64,000 nucleotides of DNA from Platanthera guangdongensis (GCA_039583875.1 CM077159.1:104245287-104309286), one strand, 5' to 3'; positions 1-11,066 are shown, counted from the stretch's first letter. Notes: generated by a model not told the origin, from the letters alone. Made by a program: numbers and translations.

Positions 1-967
1 TTGGTCATTTGCTATGACAAGTTGATGTAGGGTTATCCGGAAACGGAGATCTCCGCGAAGCTATCGCTCTCCCTACGCACAACACGTCGTAGATCTATCG
101 CACCTACACAGCACCTATCGCCCACAATAGTCCTCGTCATAAAACGCAGCACAAACAACGAGGGAGGAATGGTCGACTCGAAAATGACGATCGGAAATTT
201 GAGTCGGAATATTCCCCAAGAAAACACAAAGGTTGCCACTCCTTTTTGAGAGCAAGACCAAGGCTATAGGCCAAGATCCGCTCAAGCAAATAGGATCCAC
301 CCGATCCGGAATTAAAAAGCCTTGCAACGGCGATTTCGATTCAAAACTTGCAGCGATTAGATTAAAGATCCGGAGAAAACGATTTGCGAAAATCCACCAC
401 AACTAAGGAGAAGAATCACACAAGGAGGAGGTAAGGGATTACCCAACCGGAAAGCTTTCACACGAGATAACTGTGGGAGAATCACTCTCTCCACGGATCC
501 ACCGGCGTCACACCGAATGGTTTGCAACCTTCTTCCAAGGAGTCGCACCGAAGGAAGCCACGCCGGAGTCGCACCGAACGGGGATGGAGGAGGCAAGGCT
601 TGGCTTCACACCAAAGGGGAGGGGGCGACTATGGACTTCTCCATGGTGGCCAAAATTTCCACAAGGGGTTTTTTTTAGGTTTCTTTTCCAATTGCTTTAA
701 CTCTTCATGATAGCCTCCTTTAAATAGGAGTTACAAATAAGCCTTAGCCCTTCATGATGGAGATTTAATCTCATCCATCCGAATGGCTAATAGGAGTTAC
801 AAATAAGCCTTAGCCCTTCATGATGGAGATTTAATCTCATCCATACGAATGGCTAATTGCACACCAAAACTAAAATATTTCAAATTGAAAATACAACACC
901 ACATGCAATGAATATAAAATTATCACATAAGCATAGGATAATTTTATATTCCAATTATAAAATAAAG
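1..967. other. Unassigned repeat-like DNA
   Basis: I see no coding gene here. Reading frames are short, overlap on both strands and show no family signature. The right part is AT-rich and contains a 66-bp direct duplication (listed separately). A run of T followed by AT-rich DNA around 660-720 could be part of a decayed LTR, but I cannot define termini. Confidence 0.4.
723..854. repeat. Two-copy 66-bp tandem duplication
   Basis: The segment 723-788 is repeated directly as 789-854. Each copy begins AATAGGAGTTAC and ends CGAATGGCT. I see a single difference between the copies (C/A just before CGAATGG), so the duplication is young compared with the surrounding elements. Confidence 0.9.
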
Positions 968-1566
968 TGCACGAAAAGGAAATAAATAAAACTAAGGCAT
1001 TGCCGTGGCGGTAGCACGGCGCGGGCGGAGGTTGTAGCGTAGCCGTCTGTTAGCGTCATCGTGCCGCCTCACGTCCTTGAGTCGTATGGCCTTAGCAACC
1101 GGATCATCAACAGCATCATCAGCATCGTCTTCAACCGGTGGAGGAGGGGCCGCGCCATCACAAGTTCTGTGTCCGCAGTGTTCACAGAGTCTGCTGTTGA
1201 CCGGGCGGACTGCCTGTTGGTCATGGACTCTTGGCGGGGTGGCGTTGTTTGCCGAGCTCTGCGTACTGTCTCCTGAGTCCGCGTGATATGGTATTGCGGG
1301 CTATTGTAGCTTGTGTTGCGGGGGTGTCCGTGTGCTGTATTGTGTGGCGGTCTAACACTGTTTGATTTGGGCGGACTGTCTTTGGGCCAGTGTTAGGCAG
1401 GTCGGCAGCATGTGAGTCCGCATAAAGGTGGACTGGTTTTTTGTTCTGGCTCCTGGAGGTATGGTCTGGTTAAGTCCGTACGGACTTGGCGGCTGGGTTG
1501 AGTTAGCGCGCGGACTGGGGCGGTGATTCTATTCAATAGGGTGGTGACCACACTCCTCAGCTCGCC

Positions 1567-1575
1567 TATAAATAG
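1567..1575 (+). promoter_or_regulatory. TATA box of the family D LTR-like region
   Basis: TATAAATAG follows the CGGAC-rich stretch and precedes a C tract. The context (CCTATAAATAGAACC) is a good plant TATA match. Transcription would start about 30 bp downstream, near the end of the C tract. Confidence 0.5.
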
Positions 1576-1577
1576 AA

Positions 1578-1591
1578 CCCCCCCCCCCCCC
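1578..1591. repeat. C14 homopolymer
   Basis: Fourteen consecutive C residues directly after the TATA box at 1567. This is prone to length variation and sequencing error. Confidence 0.9.
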
Positions 1592-2239
1592 GGCACGTTT
1601 ACAGTAACTGAGTGAATAGTAAGTGGGGCTTGGTCAATTGTTGCGGTCTGAATTTCTTTGTCCGCGCGGGTTGAGTAGAGCTGACGTTTTGCTGTGTGCA
1701 GGTCGTATGGCTCTCTTCAAGGAGCCAGGAGTTTGGCTTTGACTTTGGTCAAGTACTTGGAAGTGTGTAGTCTCAGCGGTCTCAGCTGGTTGCTTCTGCG
1801 GCTTGTTAGTGGTTCTCTGCTTCAGCTTGTTCAAGTTCCAATAACTTGTCTGCCGGTCTCAGGCGGTTAGGCGGTTTGTTCATCAGTTCCTTAGCAGGCA
1901 GCGAATAACGTGGTGTCCGCCCGACCTCTCAATCTCAAGCGGACTCCGTGTTCTATTCGGCGTGTTACAGCAGTTCAGGCGGCTTCAGCGATCTTGGAGG
2001 ACTAAGCGGTCTCGGCGGATTCAATTGTTGTCCGCCGGCCTGTTTTTTGAGCTTTCTATTTGTAGCTTTTGCACTAGCGAAATCATGTCTCACTACGTAT
2101 ACCTCACCTTGTAAGGAAGTCCATGAAAATAAGATCTGTTTGTTCTTCCAATTGCATGTGGTGTTAAGCTTTCTCTTTGGGCTTCCGCAAGATCAAAGTG
2201 TTAACTGGATAGTTCTGAGAATATTAATTTGGCTTTAGG

Positions 2240-3231
2240 CTATCTTGCAGACCACTTTGAGAAAATTTAACAAATATGAGTGTGTGATGGAGTTTGTGAA
2301 CCATGGGGGGATGGAGGGGAGGTATGAAAGTGAATATGAGTTTATGATGGATGTATTGGGGAGGATGGAGGGTAGGAGTGTGGACTGTGGTTTGAACTGT
2401 GGAGGGGAGTTAGTGTACCATTTGAGGATGAATGTGGATGGCTGGAGGTGGTGGAGGTGGAGGAGGGATATCCTCGGCAGGGTGGGGAGTGGCTGAATCA
2501 GCCCTTGTACTCTCAGAAGGCCTGGAGGAAGAGGAAGAAGCCTTGGAGGACTTGCTGATGGTCCTCTCCCACCAGCCAAAGAGGGTACAGGTGAGCCTCT
2601 TGGGGGCATTTATGAATATGGTCGGTGTGACTAGCGATTCAGCAGCCTTTTCCTGAAGGAAGATTCCCAGAATTCTTCCAAAACACACCTCCTTTTTGTT
2701 GTTCTTTTTCCTGATCATCTCAAATATAATCTTAGTCCAGTTCACATGCTTCTTATTTACCACAACACACATCACCAGAAATTAATGTCTGGTGATGTAA
2801 TCATGGGTTGTGTGCTTACCTAGCAGTACTTTCCCCATAATATATGCTAGAAACTTATACTGAGCAGATAGATGTTTATTTAGTAGCTTGTTGGGGGTTG
2901 CTCCAGAATAACCCATCTTATTTAACATTTCATCAAATTCTTCATTATCAATTTCCAACTCTTCTTCACCATTGGTTAATCCAAAAATTTCAGTTAAAGC
3001 GACGGGGTTAAGTGATATTGCATTACTCGATATTGTTCCTGTCATGGTGTCTTCATCTGTGGTGGAGGAAATGTAGACCCATTCCCTGATCTCTACACTC
3101 GCTAGCTTTATTCTGGTGGACTTCAGATTCTTCAACTGCTGATCTTCAAGCAGTTTCAGGATGTCCAGGAGGATTGGATCTGAGTGTTGAAACGACTCGA
3201 AGTCTACATCAAATCCAGTATCAAATTTCAT
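2240..3231 (-). pseudogene. Family B aORF, N-terminal part (truncated)
   Basis: The likely start is the ATG at 3231 (MKFDTGFDVDF...). An open frame runs to about 2782, and the same protein continues in another frame from about 2775 to 2410, so a frameshift or stop lies near 2780. Visible features are an acidic N-terminal region, the conserved stretch KFLAYIMGKVLLGK shared with the family A and C aORFs (FLVDVIGKILLCK, FLADVIGKALLCK), and the start of a Ser/Pro-rich linker with a run of eight prolines. The coiled coil and C-terminal block seen in the other families are missing because the element is cut off here. There is no signal peptide or membrane segment, so an envelope role is not supported. 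Function is unknown. The fold may be distantly related to the Pfam 'putative plant transposon protein' domain (PF20167), which I could not test. Confidence 0.6.
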
Positions 3232-3337
3232 TGCTGCAAGACTGCCCGCTAGAATCGCAATAGTGCACCTGCAACAAACAAAAGAGATCAAGTGCAATGG
3301 AGCTGAAAGCGCGGGGCGGAGGTCGAAGAAAAACCTA

Positions 3338-3348
3338 GATATAAGATT
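3338..3348 (-). promoter_or_regulatory. Weak TATA-like site upstream of the family B aORF
   Basis: The minus strand reads CTTATATCTAGG about 110 bp upstream of the aORF ATG. The position matches the clear TATA boxes ahead of the family A and C aORFs, but the match itself is poor. Confidence 0.25.
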
Positions 3349-3383
3349 TTTCAGAATATGAATCGACAAACTCCGTTCCACGA

Positions 3384-3645
3384 AAAATAAAGTAATTCTT
3401 CGATCTGAGGTCGACGAAATATTTTGTAGTTAAAAAATTCGTCGAGCTTAGTCTAAAGATTTCAAAACATTTCGCCGAGCTTTGTTCGATGAAACTTTTC
3501 TGAAGCAGATTCGTCGATCTCAGTTCGACGAAAATAACTTCACTCACACAGAGTTCGTCGATCTCCGTTCGACGAATATCTCTAGAACTTTTCTTCTGTT
3601 CGCGATCTCCGTTCGACAAACTTTGAAAAATTCGTCGACTGCAGA
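3384..3645. repeat. Family B palindrome array between RNase H and aORF
   Basis: Inverted pairs TTCGTCGA...TCGACGAA recur in this non-coding gap. The CGTCG and CGACG cores lie at 3512, 3526, 3556, 3570, 3614 and 3633. Within a pair the cores are 14 bp apart, and pairs repeat every 44 bp (3512 to 3556; 3526 to 3570 to 3614). Flanking copies have decayed. The array sits just upstream of the aORF, like the family A array at 19028-19258. Confidence 0.8.
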
Positions 3646-3651
3646 CAGAAA

Positions 3652-5078
3652 TTAAACTAAAGCTTCTCCATTGATCATTCCAAGCTGATTTATAAAGAAT
3701 AAGTGATTTCTTTCATCCAGGGGTTTGGTGAAAATATCTGCTCTTTGTAAATCAGTGTAGATATAGACAAGTTTTATTTTGATTTTTTCTACACACTCTC
3801 TAATGAAATGATGTCTAATGTCTATATGCTTAGTCCTACTGTGATGGACTGGATTTTGTGCTATGGATATAGTACTTGTGTTATCACATAAGAGAGTTGA
3901 ATTATTTAAGTTGGACCCATAATCTGGGAGTTGGTTTTGAATCCAGCAACTGCCTGCTGCAATGTATTCTGCTTCAGCAGTTGATATAGATACAGATGAC
4001 TGTTTCTTGCAGAACCAAGGCACTAATCTCATACCAAGGAACCGACAAGTCCCTGAGGTACTTTTTCTGTCTACACTGCATCCAACAAAGTCAGCATTTG
4101 AGTATCCAGTTAACTCAAATTCTGAATCAGTAGGATACCAGAGTCCTAGACTAGGACAACCCTTTATATATCTCAAAATTCTTTTTAGGAAAACTAGATG
4201 AGATTCTTTAGGGTTCACTTGGAACCTAGCACAAAGATATGTAGCAAACATTATGTCAGGTCTGCTAGCTGTAAGGTATAGTAGGGACCCAACAATGCCC
4301 CTATATAATTTCTGATCAACAGGTTTCCCATGTACATCAGAATCTATTACAGCATTAGTGGCCATGAATGTTTTCTTTGCTGAGGAATTAGCCATCCTAA
4401 ACTTTTTAATAAGCTCCTTAGCATACTTAGCCTGGGATATGAAAATGCCATCAGGTGGCTGCTTCACTTGGAGATTAAGGAAGTAGGAGAGCTCACCATG
4501 CTACTCATTTCAAACTTTGAATGCATGAGGTCAGAGAACCTCTTGCATAGTTTGTAATCACTAGACCCAAATATAATGTCATCTACATAAATTTGTACCA
4601 ACAAAGTTTGATCCTTATAGTGCCTAGTGAATAATGTTTCATCTACAATACCTCTAATGAATTTATGCTCTATCAAGAAGCTAGCTAGGGTCTCATACAA
4701 AGCTCTTGGAGCTTGCTTTAAACCATAAAGAGCTTTATGCAATCTAAAGACATATGAAGGATGTGGTGGAGAGATAAAACCTGGAGGTTGTTCAACATAA
4801 ACCTCTTCTTTAAGAACTCCATTCAGAAAGGCACTCTTGACATCCATCTGATAGACTTTGAACTTCTTGTAGGCAGCATAAGCAAGGAAAATTCTGATTT
4901 CTTCTAACCTTGCAACTAGTGCAAAAGTTTGGTCATAGTTTATTCCTTCCTTTTGCCTATAACCTTGAGCGACAAGCCTAGCCTTGTTTCTCACAATTAC
5001 ACCTTGGGCATCTAGCTTGTTTCTATATACCCATTTAGTTCCAATGACTGGGTAGTCTTTGTGTCTTGGAACTAAATC
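3652..5078 (-). pseudogene. Family B reverse transcriptase and RNase H
   Basis: The RT segment (about 4994-4464) shows the copia hallmarks [24 protein letters not shown] and the catalytic [10 protein letters not shown]. RNase H and the connecting part follow in another frame (4467-3652), with LYRGIVGSLLYLTASRPDIM, SNADF, DRKSTSGTCRFLG, STAEAEYIAA, CDNTSTISIAQNP, HIDIRHHFIRE and DIFTKPLD. The frame changes at about 4465. There is another break near 5079 between the integrase-RT linker and RT. The normal role is copying element RNA into cDNA in a cytoplasmic particle. The YVDD box is intact but the ORF is not. This is the only minus-strand copia RT in the window, because the neighbouring family A elements have none. 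Confidence 0.9.
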
Positions 5079-7216
5079 TCAAACTCTACATCTCTCAAAT
5101 TGGTTGAGTTCCTCTTGCATTGCAATGATCCAGTGGGGATCTTGCTCAGCATCTGTTATGGATTGAAGCTCAACTTGAGAGAAGAAATATGCATGCATCA
5201 CATCTTGGTTGAGTTGATGCCTTGTCTGTACACCTACTGACATGTCTCCAATCACTTGAGATCTAGGGTGATACCTTAGTGTGACAAGATCAGTGGGTGG
5301 AGTTGGTTCAACAACAGCATTTGAATTTAATTCCTCTTGTGGAATAATGTTTGTTGTTGAAGGAATTTCAACTTCTTCCATAAGTTCTTCTTCACTGTCT
5401 TCATCAGCTTGTGGAGGAGGAGGTGGTATAATCTTTTGTGGAAGGTCCAACTCACCTAATTTCTCACACAAGTGAGGTACCTGAAGGTGTTAATGGTAGA
5501 AATTTCTTTCTCCTTATAAGACATGTTAGCCTCATCAAAAGTTACATGAATTGATTCCTCAATTTTTAAAGATGATTTATTGAACACCCTATAAGCTTTG
5601 CTGACTTGGGAATATCCTAGAAAAATTCCCTCTTCAGCCTTAGCTTCAAACTTTCTAATATACTTCTTGTTATTATTATGAATATAACATAGGCAACCAA
5701 ATACTATAAAATAGATGATTTTAGGTTTCTTCCCTTTGAGAAATTCATAGGGAGTCTTATTTTTAAGTTTATGTATTAAACTCCTATTCAGTACATAGTT
5801 TGTTGTGCTTATAGCCTCTGCCCAAAAGGATAGGGGCATGTAAGCATCTGCAAGTAACGTGCCTGCAACGTCAATTAATGTTCTATTCTTCCTTTTTACT
5901 ACCTCATTTTGTTGAGGAGTTCTAGGAGCTGAGTAGCAATGCCTGATGCCTTCCTTCTCATAGAACTCATGCATAAGAAGAGACTCAAACTCTGTACCAT
6001 GATCACTTCTGATCAATGCAACATGAGTAGAGTAATCAATCTGTAGGCAGCATAAGCAAGGAAGATCTTGATTGCTTCTAATCTTGCAACTGGTGCAAAA
6101 GTTTTATCATAGTCTATTCCTTCTTCTTGCCTATAACCTTGAGCAACAAGCCTAGCCTTGTTTCTCATAATTACACCTTGGGCATCTTGCTTGTTTCTAT
6201 ATACCCATTTAGTTCCAATGACTGGGTAGTCTTTGGGTCTTGGAACTAAATCTCAAACTCTGCATCTCTCAAATTGATTGAGTTCCTCTTGCATTGCAAT
6301 GATCCAGTGGGGATCTTGCTCAGCATCTTTTATGGATTGAGGCTCAACTTGAGAGAGGAAACAGGCATGCATCACATCTTAGTTGAGTTGATGCCTTGTC
6401 TGTACACCTACTGACATGTCCCCAATCACTTGAGATCTAGGGTGATCCCTTAGTGCAACAAGATCAGTGGGTGGAGTTGGTTCAGTAAGAGCATGTGGAG
6501 TTAATTCCTCTTGTGGAATAATGTCTGTTGTTGAATGAAGTTCAACCTCTTCCAAAAGTTCTTCTTCACTATCTTCATCATCTTGTGGAGGAGGAGGTGA
6601 TATAACCTCTTATGGAAGGTTTAACTCACCAATTTCTCACACAAGTGAGGTACCTGCAAAGTGTTATTGGTAGAAATTTATTTCTCCTTATAAGACATGT
6701 TAGCCTCATCAAAAGTCACATGAATTGATTCCACAATTTTTAAAGAAGATTTATTAAATACCCTATAAGCTTTGCTGACTTGGGAATATCCTAGAAAAAT
6801 TCCCTCTTCAGCCTTAGCTTCAAACTTTATAATATATTTCTTGTTATTATTATGAACATAACATATGCAACCAAATACTTTAAAATAGGTGATTTTAGGT
6901 TTCTTCCCTTTAAGCAATTCATAGGGAGTCTTATTCATAAGTTTATGTATTAAACTCCTATTCAGTACATAGTTTGTTGTGCTTACAGCCTCTTCCCAAA
7001 AGGATAGGGGCATGTAAGCATCTGCAAGTAATGTGCCTACAGCTTCAATTAAGGTTTTATTCTTCCTTTCAGCTACCCCATTTTGTTGAGGAGTTCTAGG
7101 AGCTGAGAAGCAATGTCTAATACCTTCCTTCTCACAGAACTCATGCATAAGAAAAGACTCAAACTTAGTACCATGATCACTTCTATTAAATACAACTGGA
7201 GTAGAGTACTCAATCT
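4869..7216. repeat. 1174-bp tandem duplication inside family B pol
   Basis: The segment 4869-6042 is repeated as 6043-7216. Both copies start GTAGGCAGCATAAGCAAGG and end at a CAATCT, with a constant offset of 1174 bp (for example the GATCAC at 6001 and 7175). On the coding strand each copy carries the integrase C-terminal half, the linker and the start of RT. By eye the copies differ at roughly 16 of the first 200 positions, with extra small indels. This is old, or it was produced by joining two diverged templates. Confidence 0.9.
5079..6016 (-). pseudogene. Family B integrase C-terminal half and RT linker, copy 1
   Basis: The segment 6016-5456 encodes the second half of a copia integrase: SDHGTEFES (catalytic Asp), APRTPQQNEVVKRKNRTL, NRSLIHKLKNKTPYEFLKGKKP and the GKKP-IFGCLCYIHN region, then GIFLGYSQVSKAYRVFN. 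The glutamate-bearing G-x-AERKN motif of copy 2 reads EVVKRKN here, so the catalytic Glu of the D,D-35-E triad appears to be replaced. After a frame change, 5471-5079 encodes the acidic linker, the VGVQTRHQLN stretch and the WIIAMQEELNQFER start of RT. This is the downstream unit of the 1174-bp duplication. Confidence 0.8.
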
Positions 7217-7538
7217 ATATGGTCCTGAGAAAATCTGTAAGAACCTTGAATGTATCTGACTTAGATCTCATAAAGAACACCTAAGTGAATCTTGAGAAGT
7301 CATCTACAACAACTAGAGTATAAGATTTCCCTCCTAGGATTTGTACAACAATAGGTCCAAAAAGGTCCATGTGCAGCAAGTACAAGATCCTAGGTGAATC
7401 ACTCTTATTAACTGATTTAAAACTAGATTTAGTTTGCTTGCCTAGTTGATAAGTCCTGCAGAGGCCTTCCTTCTTATAGGGAGCAGAAGTCAAACCTCTC
7501 ACAAAGTTGTCTTTAGATAGCATAGCAATGTTTTTCAT
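6678..7538 (-). pseudogene. Family B integrase, copy 2 (upstream copy)
   Basis: The segment 7538-7281 encodes the end of the zinc region and the first catalytic Asp (LHMDLFGPIVVQILGGKSYTLVVVDDFSRF). After a break, 7148-6678 continues with HEFCEKEGIRHCFSAPRTPQQNGVAERKNKTL, which retains the catalytic Glu, then the KTPYELLKGKKPKITYFKVFGC core and GIFLGYSQVSKAYRVFNKSS. Integrase would insert element cDNA into chromosomes. A decayed linker and RT start (about 6600-6043) follows, then the second integrase copy, so this pol could not encode a normal polyprotein. Confidence 0.85.
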
Positions 7539-7562
7539 ATTAACATGCCCTAGTATTTTATG

Positions 7563-7994
7563 TCAAAGATCATTTTGATTGCTAACAATATTAAGTAGGC
7601 AGATATCTGAAGTTGCAGAATGAAAATCTACTATATATATGTTACCTTGTCTATTTCCAATTAAAACATTTTGTTTTTCTTTATTAGAAATAATACAGGA
7701 TTTTGAGTTAAAATGTACCGGATAACTTTCATCACATAGTTGACTTATTGAGATGAGGGTATGCTTGAGTCCACTTATATAGGTCACCTTTTTGAAAGTG
7801 ACTGCTCCAATCTTTACTTCTCCAAAGCCTTCTGACTGCCCCCAATTTGAATCACCAAAGATCACCTTTGGTCCCAGCTTGGACTTATAGTTATTTAAGT
7901 TTTCCTTGCTGCCAGTCATATGTTTGGAGCATCCACTGTCTAGATACCATTTTTGATCAACAGCTGGACAGATCTTTTCCTGCAGTGAAAGCAA
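7563..7994 (-). pseudogene. Family B aspartic protease and integrase N-terminus
   Basis: The protein contains WYLDSGCSKHMTG, the copia protease active site (Asp-Ser-Gly) in its usual setting. GGWGQSEGFGEVKIG-like spacing follows, then VTYISGLKHTLISISQLCDESYPVHF, which is typical of the protease-integrase junction. It matures Gag and Pol inside the particle. The frame ends at 7563 before the HHCC zinc motif. Upstream lies the palindrome array that separates it from gag. Confidence 0.8.
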
Positions 7995-8189
7995 TTAGTT
8001 GTTCTGGACCCAGGTTACCTTGGGTCCTTTATATTGTTGATAAGAAAACCTTGATATTTCTGAAAATTCAGGTCGAGATTTATACCCTAAGGGGTGATAT
8101 CTTCTAGGAGGAATTATCCAATCAGCAAGTGGATTAAAGGGTTTCCTAGTTTGATTAGAGTTACTGTTATAATTATGATATTTATTAAG

Positions 8190-8450
8190 TCTGTCTGGGT
8201 TCGACGAAAAGTTGTACGTTCATCGACCAGACTTCGACGAAGTGGGATGAGATTGTCAATCTCAGCTCCGAGAATGTCATATTCATTTTCTGTGCCCCAA
8301 GTTCGTCAATCTCCGCTCGACGAACCATACACAGTTCGTCGATCGCAGTAGGATGAATAATTATTATGTAAATCTGCGTTCAAAGTTCGTCGACTTGAGT
8401 ACGACGAACTGGCCACATTTCATCGATCTTAGTTCGATGATATCTGCTGA
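8190..8450. repeat. Family B palindrome array lodged between gag and protease
   Basis: About 260 bp carry TTCGACGAA, TTCGTCGA, TTCATCGA and related words in both orientations, for example TTCGTCGACTTGAGTACGACGAA near 8387 in split form. The same motif forms the LTR and pre-aORF arrays. In the other copia families here gag runs to the protease without such an array, so this one looks inserted or expanded inside the 3' end of gag. Several copies show CG to CA or TG changes. Confidence 0.75.
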
Positions 8451-10112
8451 ACATTATTCTGGTTATAAGTTTTCTTATCCTTTCTTCTTTTCTTATTTTT
8501 GTGTGTAACTTCAGGTTGATTGGTATTGTTATTATCTACCTTTTCTTTACCCTTTTCAGACACAATTTTTATTGGTGTGGATAATATGTTCTTCTTGAGT
8601 ATGGGGGGTAAACTTGATGATGCACTCAAGCCCAGTTTGTCATTCAGTCTAGCAATGACTGTGCTTGTGATGTCCATCAGCTTAAGGCTTCTCCCATTGA
8701 GAGATTCCTCAAGTTGTTTGGCCTCACATAACTCTGTTTTTAAAGACATGATTTGTTCATTAGCTAGAGTTAGTTCATCTATCAATTTAGTGTGTTCAGA
8801 AATTAGATTTTATTGATTGGCTAGTCTTTCCCTAAGTATTTTAATTTCTTTTTCTGAGTTAATTAGATCAATACACAAGGTTTTAAACTCAGTTTTGAAA
8901 GTATCAGAACTATAATCAAAAGTTGAGAGTACCTGATCAGCTTCTGATCCTGAAGCTCCTTCATTATCAGATTCTTCCTCATTTTCTGATTGACTGCTGG
9001 AGGCATTGATGGACATGAGGCAGATTTCCTTGGCCCTTATCTCTTCTTCCTCTTCACTGGAGCTGGAAGATGTGGATTCATCTTCAGTGTCACTCTACTT
9101 TTCAGCTACAAAACCCTTCTCCTTCTTTTGTATTTACTGGAGGAAGGCCTTGAGCTTTGCTGTCTTCTCGAGTTCTTCTCTTTTCTTCTTTCTTTCTTTT
9201 GATTATCTGGACACTCTGAGATAAAGTGTCCAGGTTTCCTGCAGCCAAAGCATACTACTTCTTTAGTAGGAGTTTTGTCATACCTTGGCTTATAATCCTG
9301 CCTGGATGATTTTCTTGTGAAGTCATTCCTAGCCATTTTGTAAAATCTTTTGGCAAAGAGACTCATCAATTCTTTATTTACTATGGAAGCTTCAGTCTCT
9401 TCAGCAGCCTTGAATGCCAAGTTGTGCTCCTTCCTTGCTGGTGGAGGAGTCCTTTCTTCAGCTGCTTCTCTGGACTTTTTCAGCTGCTCATAGGATTTGA
9501 GCTTTCCAAGTAGAGATTCTGTGGAAATCTCATTTAAGCTCCTGGCCTCCTTGATTGGCCAGATCCTTGAATCCCATGAGCTTAGGAAGCACATGAGGAT
9601 TTTATCATTGAATTCAGTAAGGGTGATGTCCTTATCCAAAGTCTTCAGCTCATTGATGATGGAGCTCAATCTGTTGTACATATCAGCAATAGATTCTGAC
9701 TCATCTTTCTTGAAGTTCTCATACTGGGATATGAGATTTGATCTTCTGTCCTTCCTTTCATCAGCAGAGCCATCCACCATTTGGTTGAGAGAGTCCCAAA
9801 TGGCCTTGGCTGAAGTGCATTCAGCCACTTTCTAGAATATGTCATCAGACATTGTTTGTGACAGAATGTTCATGGCTTTAGCATCAACAACCTTGGCTTT
9901 CTTATGAGCATCAGTCCACTCAGGTGGTGGAACTGCATGAGTGCTGGAAGTTGCTGTAGATACAGATAGTTGAGGAGGACCTGTCAAGATAGAATTGTAG
10001 ATGTCCTCATCAATAGAATTCATATAAAGTTTTATTCTTGCCTTCCAGATGGAAACTTATTTAAGTTGCACACTGGAGGTCTGGTGCTTGCATAATCTTT
10101 GTTCTGTGCCAT
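8429..10112 (-). pseudogene. Family B gag
   Basis: The probable start is the ATG at 10112 (MAQNKDYAST...). A 1-bp indel near 10060 shifts the frame so that the next open frame begins at 10023 (MNSIDEDIYNSIL). A TAG at about 9831 splits that frame from 9828-9106. The 9828-9106 segment has the retrotransposon Gag domain (AKAIWDSLNQMV, QYENFKKDESESIADMYNRLSSIINELK, KILMCFLSSWDSRIWPIKEA) and one CCHC knuckle, CFGCRKPGHFISECP. After it come an acidic Ser-rich part (9016-8810) and a helical, lysine-rich tail (8785-8429). The product would form the RNA-packaging particle. The tail runs into the palindrome array at 8190-8450. Confidence 0.85.
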
Positions 10113-10204
10113 GCTGTGATTATAATCCTTAATAGAAAAAAAAGATCAGATCTAACAAAGGATCTTTTGGTTCAAGGGTTAGCTTGTACAACCAAAGGAA
10201 CCTA

Positions 10205-10217
10205 CTATGATACCAAT
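10205..10217 (-). other. Primer binding site of family B
   Basis: Directly inside the 5' LTR the minus strand reads TTGGTATCATAG. This matches the 3' end complement of plant initiator tRNA-Met (TGGTATCAGAG) with one mismatch, and it fixes the LTR boundary at 10218. Confidence 0.8.
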
Positions 10218-11066
10218 TGAAAGTGAGGGTTGGACCTGAAATACTCTAGAGGGGGGGGGGGGTGAATAGAGTATCTTTAAAACTTTTAAAGTTTTTTGCT
10301 GATTAATAAAAACTACAGAGTTGGGAAGCTATTTGACACCAGAATTTGGCTGAGAGTAAAAAGCAGTCCTAAGATAAATTAATCTACCACAGGCACAGTA
10401 GAAATTAAACTAACTATATCATGCACAACAACCTAACTAGCACAGGCACAGTAAAAACAAAAGAAAAGATTGAAACCAGACAACACAAGAATTTTATAGT
10501 GGTTCCCCAACCTGGGTACATCCACTCTTCTACCACCCTGGTAGGAATCCACTCAGGTTTTTGATCAGGTGACTGCCACCAATGAGCTTTTGATCAGTTA
10601 CTCAAAAACCAATCTCAAGTCTTTTGATCAGGTGACTTGCAACCAAGTAATAACTTTTGAAGAGAGTTAAAGAACCCTTTGTACAGTAAGGGGATGAGAA
10701 ATTGATGGTGTCTTCTCTTTCTCAAATACAACTGAGAAGACTTAGTGGATCTTTGATATTAACAAAGCTCCCCATGAGTTATAGAGTTGTTTAGGAAGAT
10801 TGAGCTTCGCTTCAGGGTGAGTAGGTCTTCAATCTTTTAGCCTTGACCAGAGTAGATCCAGGAACTTCTTAACTGATAAAAGTTTATTGTCCTTGAAGAA
10901 TCCTGAAATGAAGAATGAAGAAGACTCTTGATTTGTATGAATGTTCTTCTTCTTCTTCAGTATCTTAAAATAGTTTTCTAGTCTGGGCTTCTTGTTTCTT
11001 GACTCTATGTCTTTGTTATTGTTTGTTGTCTCTATTCTCTTCTATATCTAAGAAGGAGGAAGAAAT

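Larger units (their letters stand above)
968..2239 (+). repeat. GC-rich LTR-like region with CGGAC/GTCCG motifs (family D)
   Basis: From about 1000 to 2080 the sequence is full of GTCCGC, GCGGAC, GGCGGTC and related words in both orientations. They include the perfect 16-bp palindrome AAGTCCGTACGGACTT at 1472-1487 and a near-palindrome TCCGCGCGG at 1661. A plus-strand TATA box (1567-1575) sits inside the motif field, as in the U3 of the better-preserved copia LTRs in this window. Nothing downstream resembles gag, pol or the extra ORF. I infer an LTR fragment of a fourth copia-like family with its own CpG palindrome. Termini are not resolved, and 2088-2239 has nothing recognisable. Confidence 0.4.

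Noticed and set aside
33..710. Short frames near the left edge
   Set aside because: Five overlapping frames of 60-100 codons on both strands with no conserved motif or gene context.
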